A stretch of 64,000 bases of DNA from Mangifera indica (taxonomy: Eukaryota > Streptophyta > Magnoliopsida > Sapindales > Anacardiaceae), in contig NW_025401097.1 of the NCBI RefSeq assembly GCF_011075055.1, positions 248,001 through 312,000 of the forward strand, written 5' to 3'. Position 1 is the stretch's first letter; each line of letters begins with the position of its first letter. A program made the translations under genes and the position numbers. The notes under the pieces were generated by a model, which did no database searches, was not told the origin of the DNA, and saw nothing but the letters and a program-made list of their open reading frames with translations. This document shows positions 1-11,050 of the stretch, piece by piece.

Positions 1-186
1 TCAACTGAACAGCTGCAACACGTTGGACCCTTTCAGAGTCCAAGGCTCGAACTCAAAGCTTCAAATCACCTCTCTCCTATAGATAGAGTTAAAAAAGTTG
101 GTGAAATCAGTCAAAGTCTCGCATTGACAACATAAAATAACATAAACCATGTAGATTAAAGCACAAAAAATAATACCAAATCCTAC

Positions 187-1442
187 CAATTGTTGTATAA
201 TCTCCGCAAGTCTTTCAACTCTGTCAGCTTGGCTAAATAAGTTGTAGAATGCACGGGATCGACGATCCTATCTATTTCTGAAATCCTGAAATGTTTGAAC
301 AATAGACAATGAGAACAGAATATATAATCACAGTAGAGTCCAGATGTTTTGCCATCAAGATAACTTCAACTCCAGCTTCACGAAATTGCGACAGTTCTAG
401 TGCGTAGCTAAATAGAGAAAGCAATGTATTTCAGATACAGCCAACAAAATAAGGCTGATAAAGCTTATAAAAGTTCAAATGATGAAAAATTTTGGAAAGA
501 ACAGTGTCAACTTAATCACACTTACGGTTTTGCGATTTCAGTAATATCAAAACGAGGATCAAGACCTTTTCCGATGCCATCCAAAACAGTGGCAAAAGTT
601 ACCCTTCCCTACTTGAGATTATTGTTGAATAAATCAGGAAACAGCGTAAATCCACCAAGTTTTACATAATACCTCAAAATGCTCTTACAACAAATGTGAA
701 TATGGTAGGAAATGGGAAAGGTTGATCTGCTGCAATGGCTAACAAATCTTCCCCTGCAAATTGCAAATAATAACTGTGAGTACTGAGCAGCGCAAATCAA
801 CCTCATATCAAAGAAGTCTAAAGATATTTCATGATCAACTTACCCTTAACAATGTGGTTAAGTATCTCAAAATTAAAAAATGAAACAAAACCGAGGAGGA
901 CAACACAATTTAGTAACACATTACCAAGCTATACTCTATGGATATGACTTCATCATTCCTAAATTTGATGCCGGCATTGTTTATACTTTTAGCACATTTA
1001 CGAAATTAATTTACAAAACATATTTAGTGGACAAACTGTTACCTGACAACCTAGTAAATTACACTTACAAATTTTGTATTTAACTTAACTGATGTGTCTT
1101 AAAGTGAATGGATAATCCAATTGTTTATTTTATTTTTAATTCGAAATCACTCCATCACATTAAGATACATCAATTTATATGGATAAGTTATTAAGAAAAG
1201 TTAGTAAATGTATTATTATTCTAATCTTAACATCCACGAGAAATAATATGGTTTTAGCTAAGACTTAATCCATTTTATATTATTTTTCTAACGTATAAAA
1301 TTACACAAGTGAATTAACAATAGCAGCAAGACATTGCTTCTTTTTTGCTATCTTTTCCTCCTTGCTCAGTGGCTTTTTAAATCCAAGTTCTGCTGTCGCT
1401 ATTTCTTTGTGTCTCCTTTGTTTAGCAAGATGCTCTTCAAAG
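187..1442 (-). pseudogene. ABC1K8: ABC1K8-like kinase pseudogene, 3' exons, copy 1
   Basis: These are minus-strand exons of a chloroplast ABC1/UbiB-family atypical kinase. Reading downstream: 1319-1442 (starts FEEHLAKQRR, contains GFKKPLSKEEKIAKKKQ), 673-753 (GEDLLAIAADQPF), 526 to about 590 (LDGIGKGLDPRFDITEIAKP), about 355-407 (YALELSQFREAGVEVIL), 187-285 (RAFYNLFSQADRVERLAEII), then an exon at 1-76 (VRALDSERVQRVAAVQ) running off the window. The order and phrases match my recollection of the ABC1K8/OSA1 C-terminal half. Broken: W to stop in DFRNR*DR, R to stop in LKL*VRALD, and a stop in the RAF exon. The MULE sits in the intron upstream of 1442. Confidence 0.85.
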
Positions 1443-1659
1443 CTGCAATAATTCAAATATGAATTTCATGATCACAAAAATGCTTGAATGATAGGAAGGA
1501 GCTCCATGATGATTGACAGCTCTTTCTTGTTAGTTTAAATAGTTTATAAGGGAAATTATCAAAAATAGCCAAAATACCCTCCCACTAAGCAAAAATGCCC
1601 AAAATCACTATTTTCAAGTAAAAATGCCCAAAATCACTATTCCTAAGTAAAAATGCCCA

Positions 1660-1910
1660 TGACTTTTTTTCTAAAATACCAAAATTAACCTTCCCCTCAT
1701 TTATATAAACACTTCTCACTCATTATGAGGGGTTAAATAAAATTTTATTAAAATTAGGGGGGTATTTTGATATTAAACATTATAAGGGCATTATACTTTT
1801 TCTAAAATACCAAAATTGCCCTTCCCCTCGTTTATATAAACCCTCCTCACTCATTATGAGGGGTTAAATGAAATTTTATTAAAATTAGGGTGGCATTTTG
1901 ATATTAGGTG
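1660..1910. repeat. Two-fold direct repeat next to left MULE end
   Basis: A block of about 130 bp (TTCTAAAATACCAAAATT, CTTCCCCTC, TATATAAAC, ACTCATTATGAGGGGTTAAAT, AAAATTAGGG) occurs twice in tandem. The same pair is present in copy 2 at about 15380-15625. It may belong to the extended terminal region of the element. Confidence 0.75.
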
Positions 1911-1914
1911 TTAA

Positions 1915-3360
1915 ATGCCAGATTTTTGAAGAATTTTTCAATTGTTGTCATTCTAGGGTATTTCAACTTTCAGAATTCGAATTTCAGTTCTGTTTTTTCA
2001 AATTTCAACGTTTTACGATATATCGATTCATATTTTCTAGATTTTCTAAGAAATTTTCGATTGTCGTCATTCTAAGGTATTTCAACTTTTCGAATTCGAA
2101 TTTCAGCTTCGTTTTTTCGAATTTCATCGTTTTACGATATATCGACTCATATTTTCCAGATTTTTGAAGAATTTTTCGATTACTGCCATTTTAGGGTATT
2201 TCAACTTTTAGAATTCGAATTTCAGTTTTGTTTTTTCGAATTCTCCCGTTTTACGATATATCGATTCATATTTTCCATATTTTTGAAGAATTTTTCGATT
2301 GTTGCCATTCTAGGGTATTTCAACTTTTAGAATTCAAATTTTAGCTCTGTTTTTATTTTATTTTACCGCTTTATGATATATCGATTCGTATTTTCCAAAT
2401 TTCAGAAGAATTTTTCGATTGTTGCCATTCTAGGGTATTTCAACTTTCAGAATTCGAATTTCAGTTCCGTTTTTTCAAATTTCACCATCTTACGATATAT
2501 CGATTCATATTTTCTAGATTTTCAAAGAATTTTTCGATTGTCGCCATTCTAGGGTATTTCAACTTTTAGAATTCGAATTTCAGTTCCGTTTTTTCAAATT
2601 TCATCGTTTTATGATATATCGACTCATATTTTCTAGATTTTCGAAGAATTTTTTGATTATTGCCATTCTAGGGTATTTCAACTTTTAGAATTCAAATTTC
2701 AGTTCCCTTTTTTTGAATTTTCCCGTTTTACGATATATCGATTTGTATTTTCCATATTTTCGAAGAATTTTTCGATTGTTGCCATTCTAGGGTATTTCAA
2801 CTTTTAAAATTCGAATTTCAGTTCCATTGTTTTGAATTTCACCATTTTACGATATATCAATTCGTATTTTTCAAATTTTCGAAGAATTTTTTGATTGTTG
2901 TCATTCTAGGGTATTTCAACTTTTAGAATTCGAATTTCAGTTCCGTTTTTTTGAATTTCCCCGTTTTACCATATATCGATTTGTATTTTCCATATTTTCA
3001 AAGAATTTTTTGATTGTTGCCATTTTAGGGTATTTCAACTTTTAGAATTCGAATTTCAGTTTCGTTTTTTTCGAATTTCACCATTTTACGATATATCGAT
3101 TCGTATTTTTCAAATTTCTGAAGAATTAGAAGATTGTTGCCATTCTAGGGTATTTCAACTTTTAGAATTCGAATTTCTATTCTATTTTTTTGAATTTCAC
3201 CATTTTACGATATATCAATTCGTATTTTCTAAATTTTCGAAGAATTTTTTGATTGTTGCCATTCTAGGGTATTTCAACTTTTAGAATTCGAATTTCAGTT
3301 CTGTTTTTTTGAATTTCACCGTTGTACGATATATCGACTCATATTTTTCAGATTTTTTCT
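1915..3360. repeat. Left 119-bp tandem array, MULE copy 1
   Basis: There are twelve units spaced 119-120 bp, easily followed by AGAATTCGAATTTCAG at 1972, 2091, 2211 and onward to 3283. Each unit also has a GGGTATTTCAACTTT box, a GATTGTTGCCATTCTAGG box and the palindrome CGATATATCG. Units differ by about 5-12 percent. Long translations across the array are artefacts of a period near a multiple of three. Confidence 0.95.
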
Positions 3361-3540
3361 ATTGTTGCTGGATAGTAACATCACTCAAATCACATATAAG
3401 CATGAAATCAAATATATATCGATATATAATGACAGATAAAGTACATCGTACATATACGCACATACAATAAAATATACATACGAACATATGAAGAACGATA
3501 AATAAACAATGAGCTAACTAAATATACATCCGTGAGCTAC

Positions 3541-6500
3541 TCGATATAGTGAAAATACAACTGCGACGTTAAACGGCGACGCATAGAGGTAGACGACTCT
3601 CGGGGAAAATCGACGCTCCGTGACAATGTCAAACACTAAAAAAAACGTAACATAAACACGCCACAGTCACCGGATCCCAGTCCCTGCTGAGGGACATCTG
3701 CTCGATATAAAGTGAGGGAATCACGTCATGGAGTCTGTCCAAAAGCGATCCAAAAACTCGTCGCCTCTAATAACGCGGGTATGAATGTCAGATACGGTCG
3801 CATCCACTGCTCAAGAGACCCCATATTCCCCAAATATGATACATCCGAATCGTATACTGTAATCGACCACTCACGAAAATCTATAACTCTGGTCGCCTAA
3901 TATGCGTAGTCGAAGTTTATAGGGATGTAAACCTATAAACAGTGACAAATTCTAGTTAATAATAGACTAATTCAACTAATTCAATGTAGTGAAAATACAT
4001 ATATACTATACCTGATCGACCATCCCCTATGGTCGATACAACAGTCCCGGGGTGTACGCTGCCTCAACCATCCTCGTGAAGAGCCCCGAAAACTCAAACT
4101 CTTCAAACGATGTGGTCTGCCAACTCTTCCAAGCCATCTCAATATGGCCTCCGAAGAATGTGTGGGCAGTCGTCCACCGCTGTAAACAATCACACGGTGG
4201 TCGTCCTGGTACCGACATAATAAAGCCAAAAACGAATCCACATGCTAAAATGGTATAAACAAGTTCACATGTGTTAGTTATTGATAAATATATCAAACTT
4301 TTTCAAGAATTATATACTATAGACAACTTACATCATCGGTCAGCCACTCGCGCAACTCTACCACAAGCTGCCAAAAACTGTGCTTTGACTTCGACCCGAT
4401 GAAGTAGACATCATATGCGTTAGAAGTCGTAGCTCTGGTGTACCACGTGAGGCAAGATTCCTCACGCTCTGAGGCAGAGGATGCAATGGTCCTAAGTTAC
4501 CGTTTCACCCTCCCTTTGAGTGGATTTGTATACAGAGTGCGAACCAGTGAACCCTTTCAGATGATCTGGCCACGTGTTGTACGAATAAACTACATGATCC
4601 AAAAAAACAATTAATTCATCATTCTATCCTACGTAACAATTAGCATTAATCGATTTATTTTACTTTCATCATGTATGCGGGAAGAGGTTTAGCTGGAGAA
4701 TCCTGAATCACGGTCAAGTCCACCATGCGTGCTCCCTCGAGGGACTTCAAAATTATAATTTTGAACATCTTAGTGACCAATATATATGAATATTTATATA
4801 CTAAGTATAATTGATATACCTCAATATGGATGGCCCCAGAAACGTTCTCCTGGAAGTCCTCCTCCTGTGAACCAATATCCACTATCTTTTTGGTTGAGCT
4901 CGAGATATCAGCAAGTAACCATAATCGCTCGTCCTAAAAAAGAGTCAAAACATCATTAAATAAACAATATAACAGAAAAGACAAATCGATCAATGACATC
5001 ATTTTAAAAAAATTAACCTTAACTTCCGGGGAAGGTGTTCGGGGAGAACCCTCTATCGATAATATATCAATGCCGGTTCCCTATATGCATGAAAAGGGTA
5101 AAATGGTAAGTGATATTTCATATAAAATATAATATCGTTAATAATTAGCATACCTCAAGTGGAGGATCTGAAGCAACTAAAGATCCGACTGGATGACCTT
5201 CATGAGGAAGACCCTATACGAATATATATACCCTATATTAATCGATAACCGAACAATCATACAAATAAAATTCTGGTCTTAAGTGACATACCTCAGCTCG
5301 GACAGGTGATGCAACCAAAGGGCTAATCGGTGCCTCCTCATGGCGACTACCCTAAGATAATAGTAATAATAACTTAATTATATGACATTTCATATATAAC
5401 AATACTATAATATAATAACGACATTTAATATAAATTTGAAATATCATACGAACCTTGTGTGGCTGATGGGATGGTATAGCGGTATCAATGGGGGATGTCG
5501 ACTGGATATCGTCGTCCCTCTTCTCTATGAATGTAATAATAGTTGTCAGAATAATAACAGTGTATGCATTTTTAATAAGTAATAAATTAGAAGTGGTTTT
5601 ACAACCTAAACGACGAGGGCTGGATATGTACGCGTGACGATGTCCTCCAAACGAGCCATACGATCCTATACTCAAGTCATATCGTCACGTAATCGAGTCA
5701 TCTGGGAAGAGACATCGTCGCGAAAACTCGATATCTCATGTAAAATCGTAGCACCCTAGTGTACTAATGTAATATCTAATGTAGAAATACTAGGTGCTAC
5801 GGATGGGGAACACTGCTTGGTGGCATGATGGGTAGTACGGTCCTCCACTGTAGGATGGTATGTCATCCGTGGGCTCTGAACTACAAGGGAACGTAAATGC
5901 TGCTCCATAACAGGAGACTGAATAGGCTGCTCCATAACAGGAGGCTGAATAGGCTCCTCTTATGTCTCAAAAGTGTCGACGGGTACAGATGAAGGTCCAG
6001 AGGCTGCAAAAGCCCCGTCTTCGATTAGTGGAGGAATCAGTATCGAGTAAACCGGTGTACTCACGAATCTCAGAATACCATGGTGCACCCTTCTCGATTG
6101 ATGATGGACGAAGAGGGAATGTGACATTCTCCTAATGATGAAGATATATAAGTCAAAATAATAGCAACATCATATGAATTAATCAACTTATTAATTAACG
6201 AGTACATACCGGACTACCAGTGAAAATATGACCTATATGAGTCCAACTAGGGACGTCTCGCGTACGCCACCTCAATATCCGTGGGGACGCATAATGATCA
6301 ACAAGGTCAATCCAATCGTATAACGTGTCCAGAGTCTCATATATCCAATACTGCAATATAATCATTTACGATATAAATAAATCAATTTATATTTTTGTCA
6401 ATTAATATATATAAATAATAATATAAAAATTACCTGAAATGTGAAAGAAAATCTGTAAAGGTCGTATTTACAAATTTCAGGCATCCGTCTGGAACAGACT

Positions 6501-7170
6501 CTCTCACTCGCCTGTGACATAGACTCGTATGTCATCTGCCACACAACAACGCCCCAGGGGTAGGAATTAAACCCATCTTAATGATCAACTAACTGTAAGT
6601 AATCCATGGACACCTTCTTTCGTCGATCATTCCCCAACAAAACAATGTGAAAAATATACAACAAGGCCATCTTGACAGCGTCAATATCGTCATCCCCCTA
6701 TGGCCTCGACAAGAAAACATGCTCTATGTCATGATACTGCACCTTCGGACAACCGTGAAAGTACATATCCTTGATCCTATGTCCAAAGGAGCGAGGAATA
6801 TATGAAGAAACATCAGTCCGTCGGCTAAACAAAAGCCCTGTCACTAACACAAACTCAAACGGGCTAAATCTCACATCAACCCCGCTAACCCTAAACCAAA
6901 ACTCATCTCTGGCAAAGGGTGGATGTAGCTGTCGTAGTAGAAATGCATGAACCAATATCCTAGAGAATTTGGTTTTGGGTAAACGAAGGAGAGACCCAAA
7001 ACATGTCCTCTCAAATAGTCGCAGCTGACTTGGGGTCAATGTAGAAGAAATCTGAGATAATGCGACACGTTGTGCACGACATATCGTATCTGCCCGGAAG
7101 TGTCTGGACTCGTCGGGGATTCACAGCTCGCTGTCAACCCGTCCTCTTTTGCGAGAAATATCCTATAACA
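3541..7170 (-). pseudogene. DUF1985 / Ulp1-like (C48) peptidase pseudogene, MULE copy 1
   Basis: Read on the minus strand. Around 7150-6600 there is a DUF1985-like region: LTPSQLRLFERT, LLRLPKTKFS, FWFRVSGVDVRFSPFEFVLV and TGL. Next come YWIYETL and SPRILRW (6390-6240), then small acidic and Pro/Ser exons (6130-4650). The C48 core at 4250-3600 has WTTAHTFF, VYIPINF, VYDSD (acid residue), VPQQG (oxyanion Gln) and SGDCGVFML (catalytic Cys, codon at 3663-3665). The position expected to hold the catalytic His-Trp pair reads Tyr-stop at 3897-3902. Other stops occur after FGQTP and LRFF, in RP*GMVDQ and in RP*GDDD, and there is a frameshift in the exon at 4027-4260. It cannot encode an active SUMO-type protease. 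Confidence 0.85.
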
Positions 7171-7289
7171 ATTTTTAAAATTTGTTAGACATTCATAAAA
7201 ATAAATATATAAACAAATGTATTCGTGGAAAAAACATAAAAAGATGAAAAATACCAAATAATCAAAAAGAAAATGACAAAACTTAACAA

Positions 7290-8880
7290 CTAAAAACTGA
7301 AATTCGAGTTCTATACGTTCAAATACTCTAGAATATTAACAATCAAAAAATCGATCGAAAATAACATAATATGAATCAAGATATCCTGAAAGGACGAAAA
7401 TAAAAAAAACGAAACTAAAATTCGAATTCTATACTTTGAAATACCTTAAAATGACGATAATCGAAAAATCGTTCGAAAATCTTGAAAATACGAATCGATA
7501 TATCCTGAAATGGTGAAATTTGAAAAAACGGAACTAAAATTCGAATTCTATACTTTGAAATACCTTAAAGTGATGATAATCAAAAAATCGTTCGAAAATC
7601 TTGAAAATACGAGTCGATATATCCTGAAATGGTGAAATTCGAAAAAATAGAACTGAAATTCAAATTCTATACTTTGAAATACCTTAAAGTGATGATAATA
7701 AAAAAATCATTCAGAAATCTTGAAAATACGAATCGATATATCCTAAAATGGTGAAATTCGAAAAAATAAAACTGAAATTCGAATTCTATACTTTAAAATA
7801 CCTTAAAGTGACGATAAACGAAAAATCGTTCAGAAATCTTGAAAATACGAATCGATATATCCTGAAATGGTGAAATTCGAAAAAACAGAACTGAAATTCG
7901 AATTCTATACTTTGAAATACCTTAAAGTGACGATAATCGAAAAATCATTCAGAAATCTTGAAAATACGAGTCGATATATCCTGAAATGGTGAAATTCGAA
8001 AAAACAGAACTGAAATTCGAATTCTATACTTTGAAATACCTTAAAGTGATGATAATCGAAAAATCGTTCAGAAATCTTGAAAATACGAGTCGATATATCT
8101 TGAAATAGTGAAATTCGAAAAAACGGAACTGAAATTCGAAGTCTATACATTGAAATACCTTAAAGTAACGATAATCAAAAAATCGTTCGAAAATCTTGAA
8201 AATACGAATCATATATCCTGAAATGGTGAAATTCGAAAAAACGAAACTGAAATTCGAATTCTATACTTTAAAATACCTTAAAGTGACGATAAGCGAAAAA
8301 TCGTTCAGAAATCTTGAAAATACGAATCGATATATCCTGAAATGGTGAAATTCGAAAAAACGAAACTCAAATTCGAATTCTATACTTTGAAATACCTTAA
8401 AGTGACGATAATCGAAAAATCGTTTGGAAATCTTGAAAATACGAGTCGATATATCCTGAAATGATGAAATTCGAAAAAACGAAACTGAAATTCGAATTCT
8501 ATACTTTGAAATTCCTTAAAGTGACGATAATCGAAAAATTATTCGAAAATCTTGAAAATACGAATCGATATATCCTGAAATAGTGAAATTCAAAAACACA
8601 GAACTGAAATTCGAATTCTATACTTTGAAATACCTTAAAGTGACGATAATCGAAAAATCGTTCGAAAATCTTAAAAATACGAGTCGATATATCCTGAAAT
8701 GGTGAAATTCGAAAAAACGGAACTGAAATTCGAATTCTATACGTTGAAATAACTTTTAATGTTAATAATCGAAAAATTGATCAGAAATGAATCAATACGA
8801 GTCAATATATCCTGAAACGATAAAATTAAGAAAAACGGAACTGAAATTCGAATTCTAGAAGTTGAAACGGTGAAATTTGA
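7290..8880. repeat. Right 119-bp tandem array (inverted), MULE copy 1
   Basis: About thirteen units run in the opposite orientation to the left array. They are marked by GAAATTCGAATTCTATAC and CGATATATCC, spaced 119 bp. The reverse complement of a right unit aligns with a left unit over its whole length, although the two sets have diverged: right units read TCACTTTAAGG where left units read CCATTCTAGGG. The array grades into degenerate sequence by about 9300. Confidence 0.92.
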
Positions 8881-9477
8881 AAAAACGAAAATGAAATTCG
8901 ACATCTATACGATAAAATTCCATAGAATATGAATAATCGAAAAATCGTTAGATAATTTGAAAAAAAGACTCGATTTATCCTAGCACGGGGAAAATCGAAA
9001 AAACAGATTTGAAATTCAAACTCTATCAGTTGAAATACCTATAAATGTCACTAACCGAAAAATCATTTGAAAATTTGAAAAAAACGAATCGATGTATCAT
9101 AAAAAGGCAAAATACAGAAAAACACAACTGAAATTCAAAAACACGAATCAATATATCCTATAAACGGAAAAATCGAAATATTACGTTGAAATTACATCAT
9201 TACATCGTAAAATGTGTCAAAAAGCACCAAAATTCGAAAAATCGAATCTCAAATTTGAAAATTACATATGGAAAAACCCTAAAACAGAAAAAACGGATAT
9301 AAAATTTGAAAACTGCACAATTAGAAACCCTAGATAAGAAAATTCTCAATTTACCCTCTTATGAAAATTTCTTAATTGAAAAGGTCCATTGTTATATGAC
9401 AAATTTTAAAAAAACCCGCTGTGTTCTAACGAATCTCCTCCGGCTCCCCAATATTTAAAAAAAGCCACTTTACCCCC

Positions 9478-9935
9478 CTAACCCATGGTCAATGTCTGTT
9501 GACCGTGGGATAAATCGTTTACCGTGGGAAATGTTGTTCCCATGGTCAAATTGTTGATCCTTCCGGCAACCATTTCGGCAAAATTTTGGTCGTTTCGACC
9601 TCCGATTTTCACATAAATCAAATGTACACGTTGTATAACACAAAACCCCTCAATCAATTCAACGAAAACAACCAAGAATCAAAACATTTTAAACATTGTT
9701 CAAACCGTAAACCCTAAAATTTCAAACTGAAAAATCTCAATCAAATCTCAATAATATTAGCAATAACTTAATCCAAACAAGATTACAGGAGATATACTAA
9801 CCTTCTTTGCCATTTGCGGTTGTCGGAAAGTAAGAAAATCGGTGGAAATGAGGTTTGACTGTGGGATGACCGTGGGAATGGGAAAGTTTGAATTTTTTTT
9901 GAATTTGCACAGTAAAATGACCGTGGGAAGTGATG
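9478..9935. repeat. ACCGTGGGA-motif cluster in right subterminal region, MULE copy 1
   Basis: The nonamer ACCGTGGGA or close variants, in both orientations (CCCATGGTC being the complement type), occur at least six times between 9481 and 9930. Motifs clustered in this way near an element end are often transposase-binding sites, but no binding protein is known here. In copy 2 the cluster is spread over 23120-24075 because the block is duplicated there. Confidence 0.5.
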
Positions 9936-10170
9936 AAATTTGTTGTGTTTATATATGGGGGCAGTTTCGTCATTTCACAAAACCTGGGCATTTTTGCTTA
10001 AACCTAAATTTTTTGGGCAATTTCGCTTAGACCCCCTTAATTTTGTCTATTTTTGATAATTTCCTGTTTATAAATTTTGGTTCAGAGTGCAAATAAGTTG
10101 TTGGACCAAAATCGTCCTGCTAAACCAAGAAAAAACATCATTAATACATAGCCACATCATTTTAACAAAG

Positions 10171-11050
10171 GATGATGCAAGTTATAATATCGGGAAAAAG
10201 ACTATTTTCCACCCAAATTTTAAGCTATTCTCAAACTTACACTTACAGGAGATAAAAAACCCCATTTCACACCCATAGCCAAACTGTTGTTAATTTTTTC
10301 TGTTAAAGGGAGGAGTAAAATAATCATTTTACTGTTTATATTAAAAAGTTATAAAGTTTATTACTCCCCGCCCTCCCAGGTTTTAGAAACTAACATTTCA
10401 CCTTTACCTAAAGTTTTTAAACTTTGAAAAGTAACATTTTCACCCCCAAACCTAGGGTTTTCATATTTTTTAAAACTTAGCCCCCCCTATAACTTTCAAT
10501 AATAGCAATTTCATCCCTATTCTTCAACTTCATCTTTTGACGTCGTCTCTGGCCTCCTCCTTCTCCTGGTGCGACGACGATGGTGCAATGAAGAGATCTC
10601 CATCTCCTCGTTGTACAATGGGAAGAAGAGACAAAAGTCTCTTCGTCGTACCACCCAAACGACGAAGGATGACGAAGCGTTGTCTTTGTCTATTCTTCCA
10701 GATCTGGGTGATGAAGGGTCATCCTTTGTAGTCGGAGATGGGAGATCGGTGGATTGCATCGACCGTTGGTGGTGGTCGGAGAAGGAAGCAAACTTTAAGG
10801 GTGAAATCTAAATTTTTTAGACTTTGAGGATGGGTTGAGGTGTTAGTTTTTAAAACCTAGAGGGAGAGAATAATAAAATTTTAAATTTTTAAAGTTTATA
10901 AGTGAAATGAAGATTTTACCTGTCTCTAACTGAAAATTTGGACGGCAGTTTGGCAATAGGTGAGAATTGAGGTTTTTCATCTCCCGTGAGTGTAAATTTG
11001 AGAATGACCTAAAATTTGGATGGAAAATAGTCCTTTTCCCTATAATATCA
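10171..11050. mobile_element. Foldback/MITE-like element M1, copy 1
   Basis: The arms of about 140 bp are inverted. The left arm, from 10171 (TATAATATCGGGAAAAAG, ACTATTTTCCACCC, GGAGATAAAAAACCCC), pairs with the reverse complement of 10905-11050 (GGTTTTTCATCTCCC, GGAAAATAGTCC, CCTATAATATCAC). The core at 10500-10800 is richer in GC and C/G-dinucleotides (GACGAAGG, GACGACGATGG). It gives open frames on both strands but no recognisable protein. The superfamily is undetermined. Confidence 0.65.

Larger units (their letters stand above)
1550..10065. mobile_element. MULE-type DNA transposon carrying Ulp1-like gene, copy 1
   Basis: The ends are inverted: GGAAATTATCAAAAATAG at 1551 and its complement ending at 10064 (GATAATTTCC). 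GTTTATAA directly flanks both sides (1542-1549 and 10066-10073). The duplication may extend to 9-10 bp with mismatches. The size is about 8.5 kb. Inside are subterminal inverted 119-bp arrays and a minus-strand DUF1985/Ulp1 pseudogene. No mudrA transposase is visible, so the element is non-autonomous or has lost it. A TSD of 8-10 bp plus a Ulp1-like passenger fits the MULE families known to carry such genes (for example Kaonashi-like and cucurbit CUMULEs). CACTA elements also carry Ulp1 genes but make 3-bp TSDs. Confidence 0.85.

Noticed and set aside
424..669. 81-codon + strand frame repeated in all three units
   Set aside because: It is the antisense shadow of ABC1K8 exons (LDGIGKGLDPRFDITEIAKP reads on the minus strand).
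880..1083. Short open frame repeated at 14626-14829 and 28801-29004
   Set aside because: It lies in ABC1K8 intron sequence on the opposite strand. Its conservation among copies is explained by the recent duplication.
1898..2167. Open frames of 60-98 codons across the 119-bp arrays (also 7905-8212, 15614-15910 and 21305-21526)
   Set aside because: They are translations of satellite units whose period lets a frame stay open. The repeated Phe/Arg/Tyr-rich phrases have no protein-like conservation and the frames end where units vary.
1915..3360. Centromeric satellite
   Set aside because: The array is only about twelve units, occurs in inverted pairs and lies inside defined transposon ends.
1915..3360. 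CRISPR-like array
   Set aside because: The units are contiguous degenerate repeats without unique spacers, in plant DNA.
1550..10065. CACTA element as host of the Ulp1-like gene
   Set aside because: The ends do not begin CACTA or CACTG and the target duplication is 8-10 bp, not 3 bp.
10517..10811. Arg/Ser-rich open frames on both strands in the M1 core (also 24654-24955 and 29780-30067)
   Set aside because: Overlapping frames on both strands reflect GC-rich repeated words. None matches a known domain and homologous copies differ by frameshifts.
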